64,000 nucleotides of DNA from Liriodendron chinense (taxonomy: Eukaryota; Streptophyta; Magnoliopsida; Magnoliales; Magnoliaceae), in the NCBI GenBank assembly GCA_003013855.2, contig ML058548.1:868001-932000 (forward strand). Direction: 5' to 3'. Positions 10,245 through 20,956 of the stretch are shown piece by piece; position 1 is the first letter of the stretch, and the number at the start of each line of letters is the position of its first letter. The position numbers were made by a program, and so were the translations under genes. The notes beneath the pieces were generated by a model. The model searched no databases, was not told where the DNA came from, and worked only from the letters and a program-made list of their open reading frames with translations.

Positions 10245-10925
10245 GGATGACCCCAGAACTGCACGGTCAAAGGCAATGCATGAGCACATAATGACATTCT
10301 CTATTTTCACGCACAATTGCTAAAAGCTTTCGGCTGACAGTATTTGTCGGTATCGTCAGAATATCCCGTACCCTCAGGCCTGATAAGTAGCTCGGCTATT
10401 TATTAGATTTGAGCACCATATGGCCGACTTTCTCCGGTTCTAGAAATGATCGTCACCACCGAGCGTTCGTCATAACATCACATCCAACCGAGCGATGTCT
10501 CCCGAATGCTCTTCTTCGTACACTCGAGACTCGGTTAACATATTCTGCAAGTCATGGGATTTGGCTTCCTGAAATTATTATGAGAGATATCCGCACTGCG
10601 CAGATATTCTCACCTATCTTTTCGAGGAAATCACGTATCTAACCATGATCGTGACCCATCCTGTGTAAGAGATTGAATCTCAACAGAATTAGAATCCTAG
10701 TCAAATATGGCAAGGATATACATAATAAAAAGACCCTCTGTGCTACGAACAAAGGTACAAGATACCAAAATGCATAGATCCCTTCAAAAATTCTTTCCAG
10801 CATCACTAACTTAAGCATCGGAGGGCCATCGGCCGGCACCCCCGGCAGCCGTCCTAACCCTTTGGTGGTATTTTGAAAGTCCTTTCGATCTAAGCTTCTC
10901 ATCTCCGATAATCGATCAGACGGCT
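10245..10925. other. Unassigned, possible 3' part of the adjacent Tat-type fragment
   Basis: No convincing domain on either strand. It lies directly downstream, in the reading direction, of the minus-strand pol fragment, so it may be its 3' non-coding region and LTR. No paired LTR is available in the window to confirm this. Confidence 0.3.
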
Positions 10926-10929
10926 AAGA

Positions 10930-12885
10930 TTCAAGTGGGGCCTTGATCAACATCAAACCGTATGTCATGCTCGCTTAGTACGATGGCCGACTTGGCTCCG
11001 AAGGTCAGCGAGAAAGGGGTTTCCCGAGTTGAAGTCTAATCAGTGGTCCGATATGCCCACAATACCTCGGGTAAGTATTTTGGCCAATCACCCTTATGTT
11101 CTTCTAGCTTTGTCTTCAAGTGGTGCTTAATGATCTTGTTAATGGCCTTTAGCCATTTACTTGGGGATGATACGGGGCAGTTAGCACGTGCCGAATTTTT
11201 AATTCCTCACAGAGTTCCTTGACCTTCTTGTTGTCAAACTATGGACCGTTATCTATGATTATGGTATGGGGGATCCCAAATTTGCAGATGATGGATTCTA
11301 AGATGAATTTCTTAATCTGTTGGTCGGTAATGGATGCTAGCGGCTTAGCCTCAGCCATTTGGTGAAATAATCTACCGCAACAACGACGAACTGAGCTAAC
11401 CCTTTCCCCTTGGTAGGGGGCCAATGATGTCTATTCCCCATTGTGAAAACGGCCAAAGGTCTGTCATTGGTGTCAGATCCTCTGAAGCTTTCCGCGGGAT
11501 TTAGCAAATAACTTACATTTGTCACAAGCTTTGGAATATTTTTCTACGTCGACATTCATTGTTGACCAAAAATATCCTTGGCGAATTGCCTTGTATGCCA
11601 TTGACCGACATGTGCGGTGGTTTCAGCACATTCCCTCGTGAATCTCTTTTAGGGTGTAGTTAGCTTCTTTTGGCCGAATGCACCGTAAGTGTAGGAGCGA
11701 ATATCCTCTTCTATAAAGGACCCTATCTTCCAAAAAGTACTTCGGGGCACAAAATTTTAATTTACTAGCTACTGTCTTGTCTTTCGGGAGCTGTCTATCT
11801 TTGAGGAATCGAACGATCAGATCTATCCAGTAGGGGGCTGGTCAATCGGGAGCATACTTAGAGTGTCTTTTCGAGAGATGCTCAGTTCGGAAGGTGCTCA
11901 ACCGGGATGGTCCGGTTGATGTCGTTTTCCAAGGATGAACCCAATCGGGCGAGCGTGTCGGCCATTCAATTCTATTCCCTCGGAATCTGTTGAAGTTCGT
12001 ACTTTTCAAATTCTTTTAAAAGGGCATGGACTCTCTCTTTCTCTGTGTACGACATCATCTTTTCATCCTTTGCTTGGTATTCATCAGATACATGATTAAC
12101 CACAAGCTGAGAGTCACTATGGATTTTCAAATTGAGAGCACTTATGGATTTTTTCATTTAGAGTCCAGTCATGAGTGCCTTATATTCGACTTCATTATTA
12201 GATGTTGAGAAACCGAAGCGAAGTGCATAATCGAGCTTGGAACCGTCAGAGGATATTAAAATAATCCCAGCCTTGCTTACATGGGAAGATGTCGACCCAT
12301 CAACATAAAGAATCCATAATGGCTGCTTGGGAGATTAGACTGGTTAGACGACAGGTTCAGTAATTTCAGGGGCGGCCGAGTGGGTGAATTCGATGACGAA
12401 GTCGGCAGTTTCTTGGGCCTTAATTGATGTCCGAGGACTGAACTGTATGTCATGCTCGCTTAGTTCGATGGCCCACTTGGCCAGTTTGCCCGACATCCCA
12501 GGATTTTGTAAGACTTGCCTTAATGGTTGATCCGTAGGGACTATAATTGTGTAAGCCTGAAAATAAGGCTTTACCCTTCTTACGGAAGTGATCAGTGCTA
12601 ATGCAAGCTTCTCAATGTTCGGGTAACGGGTCTCTACATCGACCATTGCCTTGCTAATGTAGTAAACCAATTTTTGAACTTTGTCATCCTCTCTAACGAG
12701 AGCGGAGCTTACAGCTGTTGGTGAGGTGGTGAGATATAGAATCAGTGTCTAATCGTGAACGGGTTTTGACAATATGGAGGGACTACTCATATATTCCTTG
12801 AGTTGACCGAACGCCTACTCGCACTCTTCTGTCCATTACATCATTTTTTCCAACCCTTTGAGTAATTTAAACAATGGCAGGCACT
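10930..12885 (-). pseudogene. Tat-type Ty3/gypsy pol fragment (RT tail, RNase H, integrase)
   Basis: Reading leftwards from 12885: the end of reverse transcriptase (CLPLFKLLKG, EECE), then the RT-attached RNase H (LVYYISKAM...RYPNIEKLALAL...GKLAKWAIELSEHDI). A second RNase H-like stretch follows (HSDSQLVVNHV), then the integrase zinc finger (HRTC...CDKCK) and core (VDYFTKW, KFGIPHTIIIDNGP). Near 11000-11130 comes the integrase tail (LPEVLWAYRTT). Several stops and frameshifts break it. It is cut abruptly at about 12885, where LTR sequence of another element begins; gag and most of the RT are missing. Confidence 0.8.
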
Positions 12886-12892
12886 TATCACT

Positions 12893-12975
12893 GCATTAGA
12901 TAAATATTTAAACATAGAAACCATGCATAATTTGTGATGAAAGGGGTTAGAATGTGTACATTTAAGGGCTCAATA
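12893..12975 (-). repeat. Truncated downstream LTR of the gag-only element
   Basis: About 80 bp from TGCATTAGATA to the TTTAAGGGCTCAATA end match the same stretch at about 18292-18377 (AAACATAGAAACCAT, GGGGTTAGAATGTG). Immediately inside the element is ACACCCCCCAACC; its complement is a purine-rich tract in the position expected for second-strand priming. Confidence 0.7.
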
Positions 12976-14415
12976 CACCCCCCAACCAACATTTTGCTAG
13001 TCCCGAGCAAAACGTGCTTGAAACAATTCCAACCTTTCAAAATTCAACTCTCTTTCAGAAACTATATTTCTATAAACTTTAAGACATACAAGTACAAAAT
13101 TCAGAGAAATTAAGTAATGGAAATTAAAATCTTAAACTCCCTAAATATAACAAATGTTCACATAGAATCCCCGCAGATTGATTGATAAATAGAAGAATCC
13201 AAGCAAGTGCGGCCTAGAGTGCATGGTAAAAGTTCATCTCATGAATTTTCAGGATTACTTTCTTCATAGATTGGTGAAACCAAAGGTCTAAAAGTGTACA
13301 GATCAACCACATGCCTATGACAATAATTTGCCTTACCATTATTTCGACGGCTTTCACACTACTTCCCATTTCCAGCTTTAGTTACGGGTAGACCTTCCCC
13401 TAGTTGATAATAGGTAGCCCTTTTTGAAAATTTTCAACAAATTTCTAGCATTAACCATACTTTTCTTTCTTTTCTTTTTCACATAAGATATGATTTTTAG
13501 AAATTCATACCTTCGATTCTTTTCTCTTACTTTCTCATAAACAAGAATGGACAAAGTTTCCCGGGCTTGCTTCCTCAACACCTTAAATCTCAGTCTAACT
13601 GATCCACAAATCTACATAATTCCTTCAACTATGAGAATCGTGTAATGTGGACTAGATTCAGAAGTGTTTAATTTTCTATCAATCAAATCAATAGGGGAAT
13701 TCAAATAGAAAACTATTATGTTATAAGTCCTTTTAAGAGTTTCAAAATCATCTCGCCACATCTCTCTTCCTTTCATACTCATATCAGCTCAAGTAAATAG
13801 AAACAAAGTTTTCTAAAAGAGTTTTAAGTTTCAAAATTAAAAATTTTCCTGCAAAAATTACTCGAAATGTTGCAAAAATATTATATTCATTTAGAAATCT
13901 CACCCCCAACCAAAACTTTACATTGTCCTTAATGTAAGAAAAATAAAGGGAAGTGAGAAAGAGAGATATTACTTGAAAAATAACATGGCATGACAAAATT
14001 GACTTGAGGAGATGGATTACTTCAAAAACTAAGTCTAATAATCAAGACAAATCCTAATGCAATATAATTCTAGGAAAGTGATTAAAATTTTAAACCGTCC
14101 TTTGTTAGACTAGGATGTTAATCCCAACAACTCATCCAAAAACATAAAGTCAAGCAGAATCATTAGATGGATCAAAAGGTTTCGTAGTAAAGTCATCCAA
14201 GATCCTTTTTTACAATATACATGTGTGTGCATGATCCTGATAAGCCACTGAAAATCCCAACAAGGAATTTCGACGGGGTTCTTAATGTTTTCACCACGTG
14301 TATAAGAAGAGACATCATTATATTTGTTAGAAAAAATATGTCTCCATTCAGATTTTTCTGGGCAATGATACTGTAAGTATGGGTCATCCCAGGATTAGTG
14401 GAGTTCGGTATGAAT
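12976..14415 (-). other. Non-coding 3' region of the gag-only element
   Basis: AT-rich sequence between the protease frame and the LTR remnant. No polymerase, integrase or envelope-like domain is visible; short open frames here have no recognisable motif. Confidence 0.5.
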
Positions 14416-14418
14416 GAT

Positions 14419-15045
14419 TCATAAAGGTGTAGAAACATGAATTGATTTTTTAGCACAATAAAGTGTTGTTTCCACATCCTTCTCTTGGCTAATGTCATAT
14501 GCTGGTACCGAGTCTAAAAGTACAACTACATCCCCTATCAAATCAATATTCTTATCAGGGGAGTGGGTCACGTCTTTTTCTAAGTGACAGGAGTAACGAG
14601 GTAAGAGGGACCCATCTTCCACAATTGAATCGATTGAGTTTATTTCATGCACCTCATCATCTTCATCCTCTTGTTGGCTGTCAATATTTAAGGCATTTAA
14701 CTCAATCATCATATTGTCAAAAGACATTTGTACAACCTCACTCCTACAATTGATAATGACGTTTGATGTAGCTAAGAACGGGTGGCCAAGTATGACAAGG
14801 ATTTGATTGTCAATATTAACCATGGGTCATGTGTCCAAGATAATAAAATCTACCGGGTTGTAGACCATATCAACTTGGACAAGGGCATCCTCAATCACTC
14901 CTCTCGGTATATGAATCGATCGGTCAGCAAGTTGTAGCGTGGTTTTAGTGGGTTTTAATTCACCTAAACCCAATTATTCATAAACCAAGAAATGAATTAA
15001 GTTCACACTTGCCCCTAGATCAAGTAAAGCATGCTACACTCGGTC
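14419..15045 (-). pseudogene. Retroviral-type aspartic protease of the gag-only element
   Basis: Would process Gag in the particle. Just upstream of 14823 the active-site stretch reads DLGASVNL, the form usual in this group of plant gypsy elements. It is followed by LQLADRSIHIPRGVIEDALV and VDFIILDT, then ILVILGHPFLATSNVIINC and MSFDNMMIELNALN. It is not in the same frame as gag, and an in-frame stop lies just before 14823. After the protease comes an acidic tail, then nothing polymerase-like. Confidence 0.7.
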
Positions 15046-16210
15046 CATTCGCCCAATTGAACTTAGGATTGTTTCTCCAACTAAAATTGTATGCGTTTGA
15101 ATTTTGGCTACTAAAAGGACGTTGATAACTATTTAAGGTATTTGATTGTTCATATAAAAGTTCATAAAACTCAGGAATTGTAGGACAATCCTGCATTTGA
15201 TGCACATTGGAAGTACAAATACCATAAATAGTTTCAATAGCGCCACTTTGTTGAGTTGTGTCCACTTTCCTTAATTCCATAGCCTCGACTTTTCGTATGA
15301 GATTACTCACTCTAACACTCAGATAATCTTCATCAATCAAAACATAGATTCCTCCATTTTCCTTGGCTTGGGACTGTTTTGAACTTGTCGGCTTAAATGT
15401 ATTCCATGATTATGTGTTTTCAGCCAACAAGTCAAAATAGTCCCAAGATTCCTTTGTTTCCATGCTCATGAACTTCCCATTACACATCATCTCCACAAAT
15501 TGGCGCATGAATGAGTTTAGTCCATCATAAAAGAAACTAATAAGCCTCCACTGTTCATAGTCATGATGTGAGCATGCGTTTAATAGTTCATTATACCTTT
15601 CCCAACATTGGAAGAAGGTTTCATCTTCTTTTTTGGCGAAATTCATTATGGCCCTTCTCAGCACATTGGTTCGATGAGCGAGGAAGAATTTTTTAAGAAA
15701 CTCCTGGGTCATCCTAGCCCATGTTCCAATAGACCTTGGCTTTAAGGAATATAGCCATGATTTGGCCTTCTCTTTCAAGGAGAAAGAAAACAATTTGAGT
15801 TTTATAGTATCCTTAGTTACAGTCTCATAGTGAATTGTGGTAATAACTTCTTCGAACTCCTTAATGTGTAAATAAACGCTTTCGGAGTCGAGTCAATGGA
15901 ATTTAGGGAGAAGTTGGATCAACCCTGGTTTAAAATCAATCTTCCCCACGTTGTGAGGGAAAATTATGTAAGAGAGAGTACTCATCCTAGCAGGTTGTAA
16001 ATAGTCACGTAAAGTCTTAGGTTGAGGTGCATCCCCCACTTCATTCTCATTAATTACGGTAAAGTTTTGGGCTTGATTTTGTTGTTGATTAGCCCCTTGA
16101 TTGGGTTGATTTTCAGCCATCTCTCTAGTAATATTAGGAAGATTATGACATTTTCTAGCACGAGGCTCTCTATCAATCCCTTCAACAATTAATACTCCAT
16201 CACTTAACAA
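15020..16210 (-). pseudogene. Gag of the gag-only Ty3/gypsy element
   Basis: Structural Gag with a Retrotrans_gag domain. The N-terminal part has a glutamine/asparagine-rich stretch (QPNQGANQQQNQAQN) and then FKPGLIQLLPKFH. After an in-frame TGA near 15890 the same frame continues through the capsid core: KLKLFSFSLKEKAKSWLYSL, TWARMTQEFLKKFF, and ETFFQCWERYNELL. A second in-frame stop lies near 15408. The frame then continues as a linker ending ICTSNVHQMQDCPTI, which suggests a degenerate cysteine motif. Two nonsense codons make it non-functional as it stands. Confidence 0.8.
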
Positions 16211-16800
16211 TCGCTAAGTGTGATCACGAACCCAGTGGGGACATGCAAATTCAGAAAATGAAGAAAAATAAATTCTTCCTACTTTTCTTAACTTCTCTAT
16301 AAGACCGAAGAAAAATGTGTTTTGCAATGGCAAAGTCAGAAGCAAAGATAAAGACCAATTTCTCCTGGTTAATAGGGGTTCAAGAGAACACCTCACCCAC
16401 TCTTTGAATCTTTGAGAAAAGATTGAAAAAAGAGGAATAGATTGAGAAGAGAAATCTCCAAGCACAGGATGATCTAAGGCAGTTAGGTTGACCAAAAGAA
16501 ATCAAGACGGCATGGGCCAACCAATCAGAGATCCAACGCGACTAAGCCGACCAAAAGGAGTCTCCACCCTTTCCTAGAGAGAAAATAGTAAGAATAAAAA
16601 GGAGAAGAATATGGTTAGAAGGACAAAACCTGAATTTAAGATCCAAGTGAGATTCCTGCAAAAATCAAAATAAAACTAAGTTATATTCTAAGATTAGAAA
16701 AAAACCTACTCTAGAAAGCAAAACAAATCCTAAACCCATCTTAACACAATCTCAATTAAAAGTTATCTCAGAAAAATTTTGAAAACACCAGTATCAAATC

Positions 16801-16816
16801 CCTGGCAATGGCGCCA
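16801..16816 (-). promoter_or_regulatory. Primer-binding site, tRNA-Asp type
   Basis: On minus the sequence reads TGGCGCCATTGCCAGG, six bases after the LTR end. It is complementary to the 3' end of plant tRNA-Asp except for one base, as in Athila/Tat-related elements. Confidence 0.75.
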
Positions 16817-16822
16817 AAAACT

Positions 16823-18377
16823 TGTTCATTCTCCAAGTATAGGGTTGCAAAGTAGTAATAAACTCGAAAAGACTAAGTATCTTCACACGGAGATTTGTAT
16901 GTAAATATTCTTAGAATTTATCTAAAATAACCTATCGTCGAGATCATATTAAAAAATAAATTTGAAAAATGGTGATTTGGAATTAAACAGTGATTATGAG
17001 AGGTAATAATAATCTAAAAAGGCACTAGAGCGCCAAGGATCCACTTTTAATGGTTTTCAATGCATCAACACAACTAGGTCTCTCACAACTCAATCAGAAT
17101 CGAATTTATATCTCTATCCGATCGGAATATAAAGCGGTTCAATCAACACTTATCTAAAACAGCTGCTTGTTCATTGATTTAATTCCCACGATAATGCTTA
17201 GGCATTGGACACACTCAATTGCATAGGCCAAGCCTATTTCTAATTTAATTAAGATCATAATCATAGCTTTCATCAAATCTTGTCTCTAAATTTGACTACA
17301 AATAATGATTTGAACTTCAACTAAATCAAAATCAATCAGCAAACATCTATCTCAGATTATCATAAAAGATTAAAACTTTAGTTTGAACTAGTTCCCACAT
17401 TACGATCATGCCATTGTACACAAGGTAATCAAAGTGTCTATCATGCCCGAAGTCGATGATAGATCATTGAACTACACAAGTATAAACAATACAAAAGGTA
17501 AGTTACTAGATTTAGATTCACTAAGAAACACATGAGCCCGGAGTCATCAAGAGATTAAAGAAAAACTAAACTAGTACTTAATTAAAGTTCTCATCAAACC
17601 AAATTCATCAATCAATTCATAAAAGAGAAACTTATGTTATATTAATCCATAAAAAATGAATCAAGAGCTTCACCTCCCTAGCTAAGAGGTTTTAGTTCAT
17701 CTTTAACATCCTTGAACTAGAAGCCTCAAAAACATAAAAACACCTAGAAACTAGAAGAAAACTGGAAAGAAATCCTTCTCCAAAGCTTCCTTAATCTTCT
17801 GCATGTCCTAGCATGTTCTGGGAATGAATAGAAGGTGTCCTTTTATAGCATAGATGCGTTACCGACTTGAAAGGATCAAGAAAACGGAGTGTCCTATCGC
17901 ACTTGGGAAACCTAGATGGCAAAATTAGAAATTGTAGAATCTGCAACTTGCTATCTTCATGTGACCGACCAATCGGATAGGTCTGTCCATTAGTCCAGCG
18001 TGCTCTGCCCTTTGGCAGTTGCATGGCCAACCGGTTGGACCCATCTCGTCAGTTGTCTAGCATGTTTGCAAGGGGTCAAACTTGTTGGCGGACCGGTTAG
18101 ACCTACCTGACCGACCGTTCATGATCGATCAGACCACCTTATAGAGCTCATTTTCATTCTTTCCTTCTTTCTCTTCTTTCCTCTCTTCTTCTCTTTTGTT
18201 CTTCCTTTCCTTTGATCTTCAAGGTAGGTTAAAATGATCTTTAAGCACCAATTTAATGAAATCTCTCTCTCATTCCTACAAACAGAAAACCATGCATTAG
18301 ATAGTTATCTAAACATAGAAACCATACATAATGTGTGATGAAAAGGGGTTAGAATGTGCACATTTAAGGGATCAACA
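16823..18377 (-). repeat. Upstream LTR of the gag-only element (1555 bp)
   Basis: Starts (minus) TGTTGATCCCTTAAATG and ends GGAGAATGAACA next to the primer-binding site. It is clearly related to the LTRs at 38579-40219 and 62453-64000 (shared words: TAGTAATAA, CTCACAACTCAATC, ACTAGGTCTCTC, CAAGAGATTAAAG). It carries a cluster of CCGGTT/CCGACC-type words at about 17965-18130. Confidence 0.75.
17965..18130. repeat. Cluster of short CCGGTT/GACCG palindromic words in LTR
   Basis: Words such as GACCGACCAATCGG, CCAACCGGTTGGACC, GGACCGGTTAGACC and GACCGACCGTTC recur within about 165 bp. This is the counterpart of the GACCGGTC cluster in the related LTRs, with a different core. Confidence 0.65.
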
Positions 18378-19697
18378 TCGCTCAACAACTTGTGATTGAT
18401 CACTCACACACAAAATTGCTGAAATTGTTGCTGGACAAAAAAGTGGATTTGTGATTGATCGGCTAGCCACTTATGATCAATCGCCCGACCCATAAAAATT
18501 TCAAACTTTTGAAGATTTATTGTTGGAAATCTATGAACACTTTTTGGACCCAACGATCAATCACTTGACCACTTGAAATTGATCGCCCGACCGCCCAAAT
18601 GTCCATATTTTAGTTTTTACAGTTGGCCCGAAAAGTCGATTGATCGACCAGCCCAACCGATCATTCGCCCACACCAAAAAATAGAACGTTCTAAGTCTAG
18701 CTTCCAGTTTTCTCTATGCAGTGCGTCACTTGAATGCAAATTCTCGAAGATTCTTCATTTGTGGAGTGTGAAATCTATAATAGGAGACCTCCACTTCATT
18801 CCTAGGGAATCTAGCAACGTGGGAAACAAAGGAATCAAGACCTATGAGACTTCCTTGCCATCTAGAACTAGTTTTTCTTCTTCTTCTAGTTATAATTCTA
18901 ATTTTTGTTTATGTTTTGTTTTAGTTAACTCTCAGCTAGAGTTGAGAGGTGAATCTTCTTCGTTCTTAATCATGTTTTAGTCCTTTCATTTCGGATTATG
19001 CTTTTAATGTTGAACAATGGTTTGTTTAAAGTTTGAATAAAGTTATAAGTTAGTTTTTCTTAATCTTATGATGACTCATGGATGTTTGGAAGAATTATAC
19101 TTAGAATCTTAATTGTTTTGCAAGATCTAAACCTGTACGCTTCGAGGCATCGGATTTACTAAGATTTAGAACTTAGATCTTCATGTGGGAGCTTTAAGCC
19201 AAAGTTATAATCTTTTATGCAATATGAGATAGGTGTTGTTGCTTATTGAATTGGTTTAATTAGAGTTCAAATCATTAGTTGAAGTCAAGTCTAGTGACAT
19301 GATTTGATGAAAGCTATGATTTTGATCTCAACCAAATTGGAAAGAGGCTTGGCCTATACAATTGAGTGTGTCCAAGGCCTGAGCTTTATCGAGGGAACCA
19401 AATCAATGCGCCTTGATTGCTATATCTTTTGGCTTGATAGAGAAAGAAATTCAATTCCAATTGTGTTGAGAATCGAATCATTGAATTGAATATGGTTAAG
19501 ACTAGAAGAGGATCCTTAATGTTCTAATCTTTCTTATCTTTCAGATTTTCTATTTCATTTTAAAAACCAATTTTCTACACTTTCTTAGATTCTAGTTATT
19601 AGAATAGTTTGAAGTGTTTACCTTTTCCCTATGAATCGATCTCGTTCTAACCGAGATTATTACTACATCACAGCCTTACACTTGAGGCTAGCGAACA
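18378..19697 (+). repeat. 5'-truncated LTR, plus orientation
   Basis: Internal words match the LTR beginning at 62453 and the solo LTR at 20957-23293: CTCTCAGCTAGAGTTGAGAGGTGA, CTTATGATGACTCATGGATG, and an end with ACCGAGATTATTACTACATC. It ends GCGAACA at 19697. No start is visible; it is cut at the border of the minus-strand LTR ending at 18377. A cluster of GATTGATCG-type words occupies 18435-18670. Confidence 0.65.
18435..18670. repeat. Cluster of GATTGATCGGCC-type palindromic words
   Basis: GATTGATC/GATCAATC words followed by GCCCGACC recur at about 18451, 18473, 18553, 18580 and 18640 in the U3-like part of the truncated LTR. The position within the LTR is comparable to the GACCGGTC cluster of the related family. 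Confidence 0.6.
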
Positions 19698-19714
19698 TCT
19701 ACATTATACTTAGC

Positions 19715-20956
19715 TCTATAGAACGACACCCAAATGCTCTGACCATCCCCAAATTTGACAGACCAAGCCATCTTCAACTTGTGAGCCTCCATCACAGAAG
19801 CTAGCGTTTTAACCCCCAGATCGCCTTCTAATTTTAGAGCAGCAACCTTTCACCAACCGATCCAATGGACCTTCTTCCTACCCTCTAATCTTCCCCAAGA
19901 GAAATCGGCGAAGACTTCTCAAGACCCTTAATAATCTATTGCGGGAGATCAGCTGCTGCCATATAGTGGACTGGAATATCAATCAACACATGATTAATGA
20001 GAACAATTCTCCCAGCTGGAACTAGAAATATACCATTCCAACCTGAAATATGTTTGCTGATTTTTTCAAGCATGGGCTAGAAATAAAGAGTTTTTGCTCT
20101 CCCTTTGAAAACAGGAACACTCAAGTAATAAAAAAAGGAGGAAGAAGATACCAACATCCCTAGGTGTCTCTCTAACGATCTAATTCTACTAGGAGAGGCC
20201 TTGGTTGAAGTGAAGCACTTACTCTTAGCTGCATTGATTTTCTACCCTGACATGGATTGGTATATCTGAAGGAAATCGATCAGAATCTTGAGGGACCGGG
20301 TGCTACCATTAGTGAAGATGATGGTATCATCTGCAAGCAATAAATGGGAGATGAGAAGGCAATTGTGTGGAACTTTAAAGGCCTGGCAGAAACCCCATTC
20401 TATCAAACTTCTAACACCTCTGGTGAGAACTTCTGTTGTAATAATGAATAAGCTCAGAGAAAGAGGGTCTCCCTGGCGAAGACCCCTTAACGATTTGAAG
20501 AAACCGCCTTGCTTCTCCACTAATTAGAACCGAGAACCAGTAGTTGATCCAACATTTTTCAACTAAGTTGATCCAATTTTAATGGGAGCCATATTACCGA
20601 AGAACTGCTTTGAGGAAGCCCCATTCGACTCTATCGTATGCTTTTCCATGTTGAGCTTAACTATGACATTATTACCCCCGACTTTTCTATCAATGTCATT
20701 GATAAGCTCCTGAACAAGAGCTATATTTTTTACAATTGGTCTTCCTTGAATAAACATTCCTTGCTCCACCAAGATGATCTTGAGAAGCAGCCCATCCAGC
20801 CTCAAAGTAATAATTTTGGAGAACACTTTGTAAACACAATTGCATAAGCTTATAGGGCGATAGTCTGACAACTTATATGGGGCTTGCGTCTTCGAGAAGA
20901 GGCAAAGGAGTTGTTGTGAATGCCCGAGGAAGATTCCCACCACAGAACAAATATTC
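19715..20956 (-). pseudogene. L1-type LINE reverse transcriptase, 3' piece
   Basis: Non-LTR retrotransposon ORF2 reverse transcriptase. From 20943 leftwards: LSDYRPISLCNCVYKVFSKI, QGMFIQGRPI, then KLNME where KLDMEKAYDR is usual. The polymerase motifs RGLRQGDPLSLSLF and HLLLADDTIIF follow; the ADD holds two catalytic aspartates. The thumb region reads SGWNGIFLVPAGRIVLINHV near 20000. Several stops and frameshifts are present. Its upstream part continues after the solo LTR at 23294-23390. Confidence 0.85.

Larger units (their letters stand above)
12893..18377 (-). mobile_element. Gag-protease-only Ty3/gypsy retrotransposon (TR-GAG-like)
   Basis: Read on minus: an LTR (16823-18377), a primer-binding site at 16801-16816, a gag reading frame, an aspartic protease, about 1.4 kb of non-coding DNA, a purine-rich stretch before about 12975, and only the last ~80 bp of the downstream LTR. 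No reverse transcriptase, RNase H or integrase is present, so transposition would need proteins from another element. This matches the published TR-GAG class of non-autonomous elements. The downstream LTR is truncated against the Tat-type fragment, so no target duplication can be checked. Confidence 0.75.
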
